Positions 7,828 to 16,538 of a DNA stretch of 64,000 bases are shown piece after piece. A model generated the notes under the pieces. That model had not been told where the DNA came from. It was given only the letters and a program-made list of their open reading frames with translations, and did not search any database. A program made the translations under genes and the position numbers. Source of the stretch: Citromicrobium bathyomarinum (GTDB lineage: Bacteria; Pseudomonadota; Alphaproteobacteria; Sphingomonadales; Sphingomonadaceae); NCBI RefSeq assembly GCF_021021475.1, contig NZ_JAINWL010000004.1:248001-312000 (forward strand), given 5' to 3'. The stretch's first letter is position 1; every line of letters begins with the position of its first letter.

Positions 7828-8835
7828 TTAGATCAGCTTCGCCATCACGCCGGCGGTGTCGATCATCCGGTTGGAGAAGCCCCATTCGTTGTCGTACCAG
7901 CTGACCACGCGGGCGAGCTTGCCTTCGAGCACCGCGGTTTCGAGGCTGTCGACCGTCGAGCTGGCGGGCTGGTGGTTGAAGTCGCTGCTGACCAGCGGCT
8001 TGTCGGTGAAGTCGAGCACGCCCTTCATCGGGCCTTCCGCAGCAGCCTTGAGCGCTTCGTTCAGCTCTTCCGCCGTAGTGTCGCGGCCCGGGGTGAAGAC
8101 CAGGTCGATCAGCGAGACGTTGGGCGTCGGCACGCGGACCGACGAACCGTCCAGCTTGCCATTCAGCTCGGGCAGGACCAGGCCGACCGCGCGGGCAGCG
8201 CCGGTGGTGGTCGGGATCATGTTCTGCGCCCCGCCGCGGGCACGCCGCATGTCGGAATGCATCTGGTCGAGCATCCGCTGGTCGTTGGTGTAGGAGTGGA
8301 TCGTGGTCATGAAGCCACGCTCGATCCCGACGAGGTCGTTCAGAACCTTGGCGACGGGCGCGAGGCAGTTGGTGGTGCAGCTGGCGTTGGAAACGATAAG
8401 GTCGTCTGCGGTCAGCACATCATGGTTCACACCGAAGACCACGGTCTTCAGGTCGCCCTTGGCGGGGGCGGAGATCAGCACGCGCTTGGCACCGGCGTCG
8501 AGGTGGGGCTTGGCGGCGTCGACCGACTGGAAGAACCCGGTGCATTCGAGCACGATGTCCACGCCCATCTCGCCGTGCGGCAGCTTGCCCGGCTCACGCT
8601 CGCTGGTGACGGCGATCTTCTTGCCGTTCACGACCAGCGCATTGCCGTCGACATCGACCGAGCCGGGGAATCGACCATGGGTCGAATCGTACTGGAACAG
8701 CAGCGCGTTCGCGCTCGCATCGGCCAGATCGTTGATCGCCACCAGTTCGAGGTCGTGATCGGTCCGCTCCAGAATCGCGCGCGCGACAAGCCGCCCGATG
8801 CGCCCGAAACCGTTGATTGCAACCTTGGTCGCCAT
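7828..8835 (-). CDS. gap: Glyceraldehyde-3-phosphate dehydrogenase, type I
   Basis: Oxidises glyceraldehyde-3-phosphate to 1,3-bisphosphoglycerate. 335 residues from the ATG at 8833-8835 ([20 protein letters not shown]); the larger open frame upstream runs antisense and is not coding. The NAD-binding GFGRIG motif is at residues 9-14 and [11 protein letters not shown] supplies the acidic residue that favours NAD. The catalytic cysteine lies in [12 protein letters not shown], with the catalytic His in [12 protein letters not shown]. The C-terminus [19 protein letters not shown] is typical. The gene follows tkt by 19 bp and precedes pgk, so tkt-gap-pgk is one leftward unit interrupted only by a dispersed repeat. 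Confidence 0.97.
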   Translation of the reverse strand: MATKVAINGFGRIGRLVARAILERTDHDLELVAINDLADASANALLFQYDSTHGRFPGSVDVDGNALVVNGKKIAVTSEREPGKLPHGEMGVDIVLECTGFFQSVDAAKPHLDAGAKRVLISAPAKGDLKTVVFGVNHDVLTADDLIVSNASCTTNCLAPVAKVLNDLVGIERGFMTTIHSYTNDQRMLDQMHSDMRRARGGAQNMIPTTTGAARAVGLVLPELNGKLDGSSVRVPTPNVSLIDLVFTPGRDTTAEELNEALKAAAEGPMKGVLDFTDKPLVSSDFNHQPASSTVDSLETAVLEGKLARVVSWYDNEWGFSNRMIDTAGVMAKLI

Positions 8836-8854
8836 GATGTCGTGTACTCCTGAT

Positions 8855-10846
8855 CTACTCTTCGAGCTTGGCGACGACCTTGCGGATAATCGCCTCGCTG
8901 GTGAAACCGAACTTCTCGAACGCGTCCTCAGCCGGGGCCGAGGTGCCGAAACTGTCGATGCCGATCCGCAACCCGTTCGCCATCGTGTAGCGTTCCCACC
9001 CAAAGGTGGTGCCTGCCTCGATGCTGACCCGCAGAATCTCTTCGGGCCCGACATTGGGGAGGATGTTGTCGCGATAGGCCGGGCTCTGTTCGTCGAACAA
9101 TTCGGAACAGGGCATGGAAACAACGTCCGCACCAATGCCGCGCGCCTCTAGGTCTTTAGCGCATTCAAGCGCGAGGCCGACTTCCGAGCCCGTGGCAATC
9201 AGGATCACCCGGCGATCCGCCTCGGCATCCTTGATCCGGTAGGCACCGCGCGCCGAGCGGTTCTCTTCCGCTGCCTCGGTCCGGAACTGTGCCAGCCCCT
9301 GCCGCGACAGCGCGAGCACGGTCGGGCGCTTCTTCTGCTGAAGCGCGATTTCCCAGCATTCCGCCGTCTCGACCGCATCGCCCGGGCGCATCACCAGCAG
9401 GTTGGGGATCACCCGCAGCGATTGCAGATGCTCGACCGGCTGGTGGGTCGGGCCGTCTTCGCCCAGCCCGATCGAATCATGCGTCATCACGTAGATAACC
9501 CGCGCCTGCTGCAGCGCGGACAGGCGGATCGCGGGGCGGCAGTAATCGCTGAACACCAGGAAGGTGCCGCCATAGGGGATCACCCCGCCATGCAGCGCCA
9601 TGCCGTTCATCGCGGCGGACATGCCGAATTCGCGAATCCCGTAATAGACGTAGCGGCCGGAGCGATCGTCGGCGGAGAAAATCTCCTGCCCGGCGGTCTT
9701 GGTGTTGTTCGAGCCTGTAAGGTCGGCCGAGCCGCCGATGGTTTCGGGCAGCTTGGAATTGATCACCGCCAGCACATTCTCGCTCGCCTTGCGGGTCGCG
9801 ACCTTGGCCGGCTCGCGGATCAGGCCGGTGATGAACTCGCTGAGGTCGAAGCCTTCGGGCAGATCGCCCGCCATCCGGCGTTGGAACTCCGCCTTGCGCT
9901 CGCTCTTGTCGAGCCGGGTGCCCCACTCGCTGCGGGTCTCGTGTCCGCGCGATCCGGCAGAACGCCATTCCTGGCGCACCTGATCGGGAATTTCGAACGG
10001 CGCGGCCTGCCAGTTGAGCTCTTCGCGCGCCGCAGCGACTTCTTCCGCGCCGAGCGGGGCGCCGTGGGTCGCCGCCGTGCCCTGCTTGTTGGGTGCGCCG
10101 CGACCGATCATCGTGCGACAGGCGATCAGTGCGGGGCGTCCCGCCTCCATCGCTTCGTCGATCGCGCGGGCGATGTCGGCATAGTCGTGGCCATCGCACG
10201 CATTGACGAACCATCCGGTCGCCTCGAACCTGGCGCGCACGTTTTCGCTGGTGGAAAGATCGGTACTGCCGTCGATGGTGATCTGGTTGTCGTCCCAGAA
10301 CACGACCAAGCGGCTGAGGTTGAGGTGCCCGGCAAGTCCGATCGCCTCGTGATTGATGCCTTCCATCAGGCAACCGTCGCCCGCGATCACCCAGGTCCGG
10401 TGGTCGACCAGCTCGTCACCGAATTCGGCATTGAGATGCCGCTCGGCCATTGCCATGCCGACGGCCATCGCAAGGCCCTGCCCCAGCGGGCCGGTGGTGC
10501 ATTCGACGCCCGGCAGCAGGAAGTTTTCGGGGTGGCCCGCAGTCGGGCTGCCCAGCTGGCGGAAATTCTCGATCTCCTCCATCGTCGGATGCGCGTAGCC
10601 CGACAGGTGGAGCAGCGAATAGATCAGCATCGATCCATGGCCAGCGCTCAGCACGAAACGGTCGCGATCCGCCCAATGCGGCGCGGCCGAATCATACTTG
10701 AGATAGTTGGACCACAACACGGTCGCCACGTCGGCCATGCCCATCGGCATGCCGGGGTGACCGCTCTGCGCTTTCTGCACCGCGTCCATGGAAAGGGCCC
10801 GGATGGCATTGGCCATCGGGATCATGCGGGCGGGGTCGAGACTCAT
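8855..10846 (-). CDS. tkt: Transketolase
   Basis: Thiamine-diphosphate enzyme of the non-oxidative pentose phosphate pathway. 663 residues from [20 protein letters not shown] (ATG at 10844-10846), the normal length. Landmarks: [57 protein letters not shown], the ThDP motif [20 protein letters not shown] followed by a DDNQITIDG block, and in the Pyr domain [22 protein letters not shown]-terminal transketolase domain follows ([20 protein letters not shown]). It leads the tkt-gap-pgk group and is divergent from the zapB-like/zapA genes across 225 bp, where the promoters for both directions must lie. Confidence 0.97.
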   Translation of the reverse strand: MSLDPARMIPMANAIRALSMDAVQKAQSGHPGMPMGMADVATVLWSNYLKYDSAAPHWADRDRFVLSAGHGSMLIYSLLHLSGYAHPTMEEIENFRQLGSPTAGHPENFLLPGVECTTGPLGQGLAMAVGMAMAERHLNAEFGDELVDHRTWVIAGDGCLMEGINHEAIGLAGHLNLSRLVVFWDDNQITIDGSTDLSTSENVRARFEATGWFVNACDGHDYADIARAIDEAMEAGRPALIACRTMIGRGAPNKQGTAATHGAPLGAEEVAAAREELNWQAAPFEIPDQVRQEWRSAGSRGHETRSEWGTRLDKSERKAEFQRRMAGDLPEGFDLSEFITGLIREPAKVATRKASENVLAVINSKLPETIGGSADLTGSNNTKTAGQEIFSADDRSGRYVYYGIREFGMSAAMNGMALHGGVIPYGGTFLVFSDYCRPAIRLSALQQARVIYVMTHDSIGLGEDGPTHQPVEHLQSLRVIPNLLVMRPGDAVETAECWEIALQQKKRPTVLALSRQGLAQFRTEAAEENRSARGAYRIKDAEADRRVILIATGSEVGLALECAKDLEARGIGADVVSMPCSELFDEQSPAYRDNILPNVGPEEILRVSIEAGTTFGWERYTMANGLRIGIDSFGTSAPAEDAFEKFGFTSEAIIRKVVAKLEE

Positions 10847-11071
10847 GCGGGGTTTACTCCTGCGCGGCGCGTCCGGGCCGCGATTCGTTTGCCGGGATGC
10901 CTTCGCCGCGCGGGGCGCGAAGGTCAAGGCGGGCGGCGGCGCAGATGCCCGCCCCCTGCCCTCTGCCGCTTGCGTAGAAGGGCGCGCCTGCCGGTGCCGC
11001 GATGCGCAAACTGTCCAAAAAATTCGAGCGCGCTCTTGGGGATATGGCCGCAGGCGATTACAGCTTTGCAG

Positions 11072-11266
11072 ATGAGGGACCGACGGCTCGAACAGACGAT
11101 CCAGCGGATCGAGCGGGCGCTGGCGCGGATCGGCGCGGCAGCCGATGCCGCCGCGAGTGGGAGCAAACCCACGCATGACCTGGCCGACCGGCACGAGGCG
11201 ATGCGCAGCAAGGTGCGCGCAGAGCTCGACCGGCTGGACCGGGTCATCGGCGAACTGGAACAGTGA
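11072..11266 (+). CDS. Small coiled-coil protein upstream of zapA (ZapB-like position)
   Basis: 64 residues from the ATG at 11072 (MRDRRLEQTIQRIERALARI) to TGA at 11264-11266. The sequence is almost entirely predicted coiled coil: heptad-like spacing of Leu/Ile/Ala in the N-terminal third and in HEAMRSKVRAELDRLDRVIG, with a short Gly/Ser break between. It is too short to identify by family, but a small helical protein immediately upstream of zapA is a regular feature in this group and suggests a role in Z-ring assembly, possibly as a ZapB-like partner. It stops 10 nt before the zapA start, so both are probably cotranscribed. Confidence 0.6.
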   Translation: MRDRRLEQTIQRIERALARIGAAADAAASGSKPTHDLADRHEAMRSKVRAELDRLDRVIGELEQ

Positions 11267-11276
11267 GACGATTCGC

Positions 11277-11849
11277 GTGAGCACGGTGGAAATCACGATT
11301 GGCGGACGCGAATTCCCGATCTCCTGCGGGCCGGGGGACGAGGCGCGCGTGCGTTCGCTCGCCGAAGCGATCGACGGCCATTATCAGCCGCGCAGCCCGC
11401 GCTTCTCGCAAAACCTGCTATTCGCCTGCCTGCTGGCGGCGGACGAAGTGTTCGACAAGGCGGGCGTGTCGCCGGGCGAAGATCCGGAGCTGGCGCAGCT
11501 GCGCGAACGGCTCGACGAAGTGGAGCGCGAACGCGATCTGCTGGAGACCGCGCTGTCATCGGCTACCGACGCGCGCGGGCGGCTAGAGCGCGATCTGCGT
11601 GCGGCACGCGAAGAGGCGGATAGCCGCAGCAATGCGGAGGCCAGCGCTCAGGCAGAACGGATCGCCACGCTGGAGAAACGCTGCGCCGACCTGCAGCACA
11701 GGCTGGAAGACGCGCAGATGCAGGAGCTGCCGCTGACCGGCGGATCGTTCCGTTCGGCCGGGGAAGAGCTGCTGCCCGCGCTGGAGCGTTTCGCAGGCCT
11801 GCTCGAATCCTGCGCAGACAAGCTTGAGGGTGGCCCCGCGAACGCCTAG
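11277..11849 (+). CDS. zapA: Cell division protein ZapA
   Basis: FtsZ-ring-associated protein. I choose the GTG at 11277 (VSTVEITIGGREFPISCGPG, 190 residues) because the ZapA domain begins at exactly this point; an upstream in-frame ATG would overlap the preceding gene and add unrelated sequence. The N-terminal ZapA head (residues 1-65) includes DEARVRSLAEAIDGHY and NLLFACLLAADEVFDK. A long charged coiled coil (about residues 75-145) and an unusual C-terminal tail of about 40 residues (GGSFRSAGEELLPALERFAG) make it roughly twice the length of enterobacterial ZapA. The 6S RNA locus follows directly. Confidence 0.88.
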   Translation: MSTVEITIGGREFPISCGPGDEARVRSLAEAIDGHYQPRSPRFSQNLLFACLLAADEVFDKAGVSPGEDPELAQLRERLDEVERERDLLETALSSATDARGRLERDLRAAREEADSRSNAEASAQAERIATLEKRCADLQHRLEDAQMQELPLTGGSFRSAGEELLPALERFAGLLESCADKLEGGPANA

Positions 11850-11884
11850 ATAGGGGTCGGCGGGACTGCCCGGCACGAGCCGTA

Positions 11885-12040
11885 GAACATCCCTGAGGCT
11901 ATAAGTTTATCCTAGGGAGCTGTCCCTGTCCTGGTCCACCAGTTCGGCTGTGGGACCGGGGTATACGGCACCCACCTGACCTTTTGCGTCAGAGGATTTC
12001 CCAGGCACCGACCCATGGTGGTTCCGCCACTCCATCGGTC
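11885..12040 (+). ncRNA. ssrS: 6S RNA (RNA polymerase regulator)
   Basis: The space between zapA and the 5-FCL gene is the conserved alphaproteobacterial location of 6S RNA, which binds sigma70 holoenzyme in stationary phase. The sequence folds as a long interrupted hairpin. CCTAGGGA (from 11911) can pair with TTCCCAGG (to 12005). CTGGTCCAC can pair with GTGGGACCGG across the central region. A CTGAC/GTCAG stem-loop lies at 11977-11993. Boundaries are approximate: TATAAG at 11900-11905 could be the -10 box, which would put the 5' end near 11911; I also allow a longer form. Confidence 0.72.
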
Positions 12041-12087
12041 GAGTACCAATTCCCATTTTCGTCATTGTCAGAATAGCGAAGCATTTA

Positions 12088-12672
12088 ATGGATCACGCCA
12101 CGATCAAATCGCAGCTTCGCAAGGATATGCGTGCCGCGCGCAAGGCCGCCGCCGCCGCGCTGCCCGAGGCGGTGCGCACGCTGGTGTTCTCGCGCCCGCC
12201 CGCGCCAGTGCTGGCGCGCATTCCCGAAGGCGCGACGATCGGCGTGTACCGCGCGGAAGGGTCCGAAGCGCCCGCCGCGCGCTATGCGCAGTATTTCATG
12301 GAGAACGGCCACCCGATCGCCCTCCCCCGCCTCTCGGGCGAAGACGGGGCGATGCAGTTCGCCGCGCATAGCGATCCGCTGGGAGAAAGCGATCTGGAAG
12401 CGGGCCCTCACGATTTGATGCAGCCGGGCGAAGATGCCGCGCTGCTGGTGCCCGACGTGGTGTTCGTCCCCCTGCTCGCCTTCGACGAGGATGGCGGCAG
12501 GCTGGGCCAGGGCGGCGGATATTACGACCGCTGGATTGCCGCGAACCCTGACGCGCTGCGGATCGGGCTCGCCTGGGATGCGCAGAAGGTCGATCGCGTT
12601 CCAATGGAGGAGCATGACCGCAAACTGCACATGGTCGTCACCCCGCAACGCGTGTACGAGATGGCCGCATGA
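12088..12672 (+). CDS. 5-formyltetrahydrofolate cyclo-ligase
   Basis: Converts 5-formyl-THF to 5,10-methenyl-THF with ATP in the cytosol. 194 residues from MDHATIKSQLRKDMRAARKA. The N-terminal basic helix is typical, and the family signature FDEDGGRLGQGGGYYDRWIA is intact (ATP/Mg loop) at about residues 132-150. The C-terminal VPMEEHDRKLHMVVTPQRVY block completes the fold. Cotranscription downstream of 6S RNA is a classic arrangement (ygfA/fau in E. coli). The stop overlaps the DUF2842 start as ATGA at 12669-12672. Confidence 0.95.
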   Translation: MDHATIKSQLRKDMRAARKAAAAALPEAVRTLVFSRPPAPVLARIPEGATIGVYRAEGSEAPAARYAQYFMENGHPIALPRLSGEDGAMQFAAHSDPLGESDLEAGPHDLMQPGEDAALLVPDVVFVPLLAFDEDGGRLGQGGGYYDRWIAANPDALRIGLAWDAQKVDRVPMEEHDRKLHMVVTPQRVYEMAA

Positions 12673-12884
12673 GCCACGAACCCAATTGGCGCATCCCGGT
12701 GGGCATGCTGATCCTGCTTGCAGGCCTGTCGGTCTATGCGATCCTGATCGCACGCTACATGCCCGGCCTGATCGGCGGCTGGCACGTCGTCTTCCAGACC
12801 GTTATCTACCTCGTGCTGGGGCTGATCTGGCTGCTGCCGCTCAAGCGCTTCCTGATCTGGATGGAAAGCGGCCGGCGCAACTGA
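12669..12884 (+). CDS. DUF2842 small membrane protein
   Basis: 71 residues, MSHEPNWRIPVGMLILLAGL at the N-terminus. Two hydrophobic helices are evident (about residues 10-30 and 38-58), joined by a short Gly/Trp loop (MPGLIGGWHVVFQTV). The C-terminus, WLLPLKRFLIWMESGRRN, carries positive charge and fits DUF2842, an alphaproteobacterial inner-membrane family of unknown function. The start overlaps the 5-FCL stop by 4 nt, so translation is probably coupled. Nothing in the sequence indicates a substrate or partner. Confidence 0.85.
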   Translation: MSHEPNWRIPVGMLILLAGLSVYAILIARYMPGLIGGWHVVFQTVIYLVLGLIWLLPLKRFLIWMESGRRN

Positions 12885-12920
12885 CCGGAACCGCCTGAGC
12901 GCGGACGCCGTTCTGCGTTC

Positions 12921-13703
12921 ATGCCCGAACTGCCCGAAGCCGAAGCCAATCGTCTGCGTGTGGAGCGCGACTGCCTCCACCGCACAATCGAGGCGGCGGA
13001 GCCGGGCGATGACACCAGCTATATCGAACTGCCCGGCGATAACGAGCGCGCCCGGCTGGTCGGCCACCAGTTCACCCGCACCCACCGCCATGGCAAGCTG
13101 ATCTTCGCTGGCAGCGAAAGCGGCCCGTGGATCTGCGTCCACCTCGGCATGACCGGATCGCTGCGCCCGTTCGACGAGGCGGATGGCCCGCCCGATTATG
13201 CAAAATTCCTGATCCGCTTCGAAGGCGAGCGCCGCCTCGCCTTCCGCTGCCCGCGCAAGCTCGGCTGGGTGCGCGTGGTCGATAGTCCGGAGGCCGAGAT
13301 CGAGCGGATCGGCTTCGGCCCGGATGCGCTGGAGATCGGGAGGGACGCCTTCGCGGAGGTGATCGGCACATCGCGCGGCGCGATCAAATCCGCGCTGATC
13401 GAGCAGAAGAAGCTGGCCGGAGTGGGCAACCTGTGGTCGGACGAGATCCTGTACCGCACCGGGATCGATCCGCAGCGCAAGGGCACCGATCTCTCCGAGA
13501 GCCAGCTAGGCGACATCTATGACGCGATGCGCGACATCCTGCGCGCGGTGGTCGATACGGAAGCGGACTACAGCAAGCTGCCCGACGATTGGCTGATCCA
13601 TACCCGCAACGAAGGTGCCGAATGCCCGCAATGCGGCGGCGAGATCGTCAGGACCAAGGTGGGCGGGCGCAGCGCCTATCACTGCACCCGCCACCAGGAA
13701 TAG
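12921..13703 (+). CDS. Fpg/Nei family DNA glycosylase/AP lyase
   Basis: Base-excision repair enzyme for oxidised bases. 260 residues with the N-terminal catalytic motif MPELPEAEANRLRVERD: Pro2 is the Schiff-base nucleophile, Glu3 the proton donor. The second landmark, THRHGKLIF, holds the conserved lysine; VHLGMTGSLRPF follows. The helix-two-turns-helix block AGVGNLWSDEILYRTGIDPQ is intact. The zinc finger at the C-terminus is C-x2-C-x16-C-x2-H (CPQC ... CTRH), with His where the family normally has the fourth Cys. It is shorter and more divergent than MutM, so the exact base preference is unclear. Confidence 0.88.
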   Translation: MPELPEAEANRLRVERDCLHRTIEAAEPGDDTSYIELPGDNERARLVGHQFTRTHRHGKLIFAGSESGPWICVHLGMTGSLRPFDEADGPPDYAKFLIRFEGERRLAFRCPRKLGWVRVVDSPEAEIERIGFGPDALEIGRDAFAEVIGTSRGAIKSALIEQKKLAGVGNLWSDEILYRTGIDPQRKGTDLSESQLGDIYDAMRDILRAVVDTEADYSKLPDDWLIHTRNEGAECPQCGGEIVRTKVGGRSAYHCTRHQE

Positions 13704-13706
13704 CGC

Positions 13707-14381
13707 CTAGAAGCTGAACACAAACGTCTCGCGCCCGTCCTTCTCCATCGCGCGCTGGAAGGATGGCGTCTCACGCATCTGCTTCATCCAGCGCTGACAG
13801 TTGGGCCGTCCCTCCAGCTTGCCCTGTGCGTCGGCGGAGGCGATCGAATAGCACATGGAGATGTCCGCTGCGGTCAGGCGATCGCCCGCCAGCCAGGTGT
13901 TGCGCCCCAGATCGCTCTCCAGCTTGTCGAAGATCACCTTCAGGCGCGGCGCGACCAGCATTTCGCGGACCTTGTCGGTCGCGAGGCCGATGACCGAGCG
14001 GACCAGCGCGGGGCTGCGCGCCTTCATCATCGTCAGCAGGCCGTTGAAGAACTGCATCGGCATCAGGCTGCCCACCCCTGCGTGGAACCAGAACAGGTAA
14101 TCCACGCGGGCTGCCTCGCCCGGCGCAGGGCGCAGTGGGCTCTCGGGATGCATATCAAGAATGTAGTCGATCACCGCGTTGCTCTCGGCCAGCACAAGCC
14201 CGTTCTCGTCGGTGATGACCGGCGCGGTGCCGAGCGGAGAGAGCGCCTTGTACTCGGCCGACGCAAGGCGCGTTTCGGCATCGCGCTTGTAGACCTTCAG
14301 CTCATACGGCGCGCCGATTTCCTCCAGCAGCCAGAGGATGCGGAAGCTTTGCGAATATTCGAGGTGGTGCAGCGTGATCAT
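13707..14381 (-). CDS. Glutathione S-transferase family protein
   Basis: 224 residues. The thioredoxin-fold N-domain (MITLHHLEYSQSFRILWLLE) has Ser11 in the position of the catalytic Ser/Tyr. The GSH-binding block LAESNAVIDYILDMHP gives the conserved E-S pair of the G-site. The helical C-domain contains FDKLESDLGRNTWLAGDRLT followed by AADISMCYSI, including the N-capping box and conserved Asp. It probably conjugates glutathione to electrophiles or acts as a GSH-dependent reductase. The gene ends 3 bp from the convergent glycosylase gene and stands alone on its strand. Confidence 0.9.
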   Translation of the reverse strand: MITLHHLEYSQSFRILWLLEEIGAPYELKVYKRDAETRLASAEYKALSPLGTAPVITDENGLVLAESNAVIDYILDMHPESPLRPAPGEAARVDYLFWFHAGVGSLMPMQFFNGLLTMMKARSPALVRSVIGLATDKVREMLVAPRLKVIFDKLESDLGRNTWLAGDRLTAADISMCYSIASADAQGKLEGRPNCQRWMKQMRETPSFQRAMEKDGRETFVFSF

Positions 14382-14492
14382 GGCCGGGTCTCCTGACGGT
14401 CGATTGCCTGTCAGGTGCCCAATGGCGCGTATGGGCGCAAGCGGCCCGTGCCCGAAATCGGGGGGCGATGCACCATTCCATGAGAAAGGAAA

Positions 14493-14569
<77 letters not shown>

Positions 14570-14612
14570 GCAAACACGTGGGAGAGAGTGTCTCCGCTGC
14601 GTGGGAGGGGCG

Positions 14613-14641
14613 CGATTAGGCCAGCATTCGCAGGGTGTCAA
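14613..14641 (-). promoter_or_regulatory. Sigma70-type promoter for tRNA-Asp
   Basis: Reading leftward, a perfect TTGACA (14636-14641) is followed by a 17-bp spacer and TAATCG (14613-14618), ending 43 bp upstream of the tRNA-Asp 5' end. Spacing and the -35 box are consensus; the -10 box is a moderate match. Confidence 0.6.
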
Positions 14642-14764
14642 TCGATTCGCGCACCCCTTTTTCACATCTGTCGAGAAAAGATGGTTAGGAGCGTTTTAAC
14701 CGCATTTTGAGCTTTCTCTGCGAGCACCCCCAGAGCCCTGAAAATCGGCATGGGGAGCCGTTTC

Positions 14765-15217
14765 ATGCGTATCGGAATGCTAACCGGAAGTGTGGCCCTG
14801 TGCGTGGCGCTGTGCGCCGCCACCATCGCCTCTGCCCAATCGCTGGTCGAGATCGACCGCGAGGTGTTCGTGGAGCGCTCTCAGGAGCAGGGTGGACGCA
14901 CGCAGCGCATTCTCGCCCCTGCCGACACGCTGGAGCGTGGGGACACGGTGGTGCTGATGCTCGCGTGGAGCACGCCGCACGACAGACCCTTCACCATTTC
15001 GAGCAGGGTGCCCCGCACCCTCGCCTTCCGCGCCAGCGGCGGCGATGCGCCGCAGGTATCGGTCGACGGAGGGCGCACTTGGGGCGCGCTGGAGACCTTG
15101 CGTGTCGATGGACGCAAGGCGACCTCCGCCGACGTGACCCATGTGCGCTGGGATGTCGCCAACCCGCGCGCCGCGAGGGGACGCGGCGTGCTTACCTACA
15201 GCGCGGTGGTCCGCTGA
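14765..15217 (+). CDS. Secreted protein of unknown function, DUF11-like
   Basis: 150 residues from the second ATG (14765, MRIGMLTGSVALCVALCAAT), chosen because GGGGAG lies 9 nt upstream and the signal peptide then begins cleanly; an ATG at 14750 is possible. The signal peptide ends near IASAQS. The mature domain is beta-rich: LAPADTLERGDTVVLMLAWS, a VPRTLAFRASGGD strand, SVDGGRTWGALETL, and VTHVRWDVANP followed by GVLTYSAVVR. The last blocks resemble DUF11-type immunoglobulin-like surface domains. Its TGA directly abuts the convergent E2 stop (15215-15220 reads TGATCA). Confidence 0.7.
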   Translation: MRIGMLTGSVALCVALCAATIASAQSLVEIDREVFVERSQEQGGRTQRILAPADTLERGDTVVLMLAWSTPHDRPFTISSRVPRTLAFRASGGDAPQVSVDGGRTWGALETLRVDGRKATSADVTHVRWDVANPRAARGRGVLTYSAVVR

Positions 15218-16531
15218 TCAGTTCGCGAGAATGGTCGCGGGCGCTTCGAGCCGACGCTTGAGCGCCTGAATGAAGCTCGCCGCATCCCAGCCATCGACCA
15301 CTCGGTGATCGCAGCTGATCGAGATGTTCATAAGCAGGCGCTTCTCGACCCGCTCGACACCATCGGCACCCTTCACAAACATCGGACGCTCTACGATCTT
15401 GTTCGGGCCGATGATCGCAACCTCGGGCCGGTTGATAACCGGCGTCGTCGCGATCCCGCCAAGGGGGCCGAGCGAGGTGACGGTCAGCGTGCCGCCCTGC
15501 ATCTCGTCCGACTTGGCCTTGCCCGTGCGAGCAGCCTCGGCCAGGCGGCCGATCTCGCGCGCGAGCTGCCACAGGTTCTGGCTCTGCGCGTCCTTGATCA
15601 CCGGCACCATCAGCCCGGCATCGGTCTGCGCCGCCATGCCCATATTGACCGATCCATGCCGCGTCACGACGCCTTCTTCGTCGTCGTAAGTGGCGTTGAT
15701 CATCGGGAATTCGGGCATGCACTGGCAGATCGCGGTGATCAGCAGCGGCAGGATCGTCAGCTTGGGCCGATCGCCGCGATTTTCGTTGAGCTGCGCGCGC
15801 ATCGCTTCGAGGTCGGTCACATCGACCTCGTCCACATAGGTGAAGTGCGGGATGTTGCGCTTCGACGCGCTCATGTTCTGGGCGATTCGGCGGCGCATCC
15901 CGATGACCTTGACGGTCTCGTCCGAACGCGGGCCGGTCGCGGGCGAATAGCCGCCCGAATAGGCGAGGAACTGGTCGAGATCGCCGTGGCGGATCCGGCC
16001 ATCCTCGGCCGGTTTTACCTGCGCGAGATCGATCCCCAGATCCTTGGCACGCTTGCGCACCGCCGGGCTGGCGAGAACCTTGGTTTCGGCTGCTGCGGGC
16101 GCGCTCTTTTCGACCGGCTGCTTGGGCGCAGGCTCGGGATCGGCTTCATGCGCGTCGTCCGCATCGCTCGCGTCGGGGTTCTCGACCTCGATCCGCTTTT
16201 CGACCTCGTCGTCCTTCGGCGCGGGGGCCGGAGCGGGCTCTGCATCGGCGGCAGCGGCGTTTTCTTCCGCGACATCGTCCGGGATTTCGCCCTCGACTTC
16301 GATCGTGACCAGCATCGATCCGATCGCGATGGTGTCGCCCACCTCGCCCGCGACTTCGATAATCTTGCCCGCGACCGGGCTTTCCATTTCGACGGTCGCT
16401 TTGTCGGTCATCATGTCGGCGATCTGCTGGTCTTCCTCGACCATGTCGCCAACGCTGACGTGCCAAGCGACGATCTCCGCCTCGGCGATGCCTTCGCCGA
16501 TGTCGGGCAGGTTGAAGGTGAATTTCGCCAT
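15218..16531 (-). CDS. bkdB: Branched-chain 2-oxoacid dehydrogenase E2 (dihydrolipoamide acyltransferase)
   Basis: Core of the dehydrogenase complex: carries the acyl group on lipoate and transfers it to CoA. 437 residues. The N-terminal lipoyl domain has the lipoylated lysine in MMTDKATVEMES (Lys44). An acidic Ala/Pro/Glu linker follows (about 85-150), then the E1/E3-binding domain (LASPAVRKRAKDLGIDLAQV) and the catalytic domain ending with SISCDHRVVDGWDAA, whose His and Asp are the active site. The acyl-chain assignment (branched-chain rather than pyruvate) rests on the separate alpha and beta E1 genes in the same operon. No E3 gene is nearby. Confidence 0.9.
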   Translation of the reverse strand: MAKFTFNLPDIGEGIAEAEIVAWHVSVGDMVEEDQQIADMMTDKATVEMESPVAGKIIEVAGEVGDTIAIGSMLVTIEVEGEIPDDVAEENAAAADAEPAPAPAPKDDEVEKRIEVENPDASDADDAHEADPEPAPKQPVEKSAPAAAETKVLASPAVRKRAKDLGIDLAQVKPAEDGRIRHGDLDQFLAYSGGYSPATGPRSDETVKVIGMRRRIAQNMSASKRNIPHFTYVDEVDVTDLEAMRAQLNENRGDRPKLTILPLLITAICQCMPEFPMINATYDDEEGVVTRHGSVNMGMAAQTDAGLMVPVIKDAQSQNLWQLAREIGRLAEAARTGKAKSDEMQGGTLTVTSLGPLGGIATTPVINRPEVAIIGPNKIVERPMFVKGADGVERVEKRLLMNISISCDHRVVDGWDAASFIQALKRRLEAPATILAN

Positions 16532-16538
16532 GTCGGTG

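Noticed and set aside
9422-11266. Long + strand open frame (614 codons) antisense to transketolase
   Set aside because: It follows the reverse complement of tkt with the GC-rich third-position pattern that creates such shadows. Only its last 64 codons (from 11072) form a plausible gene.
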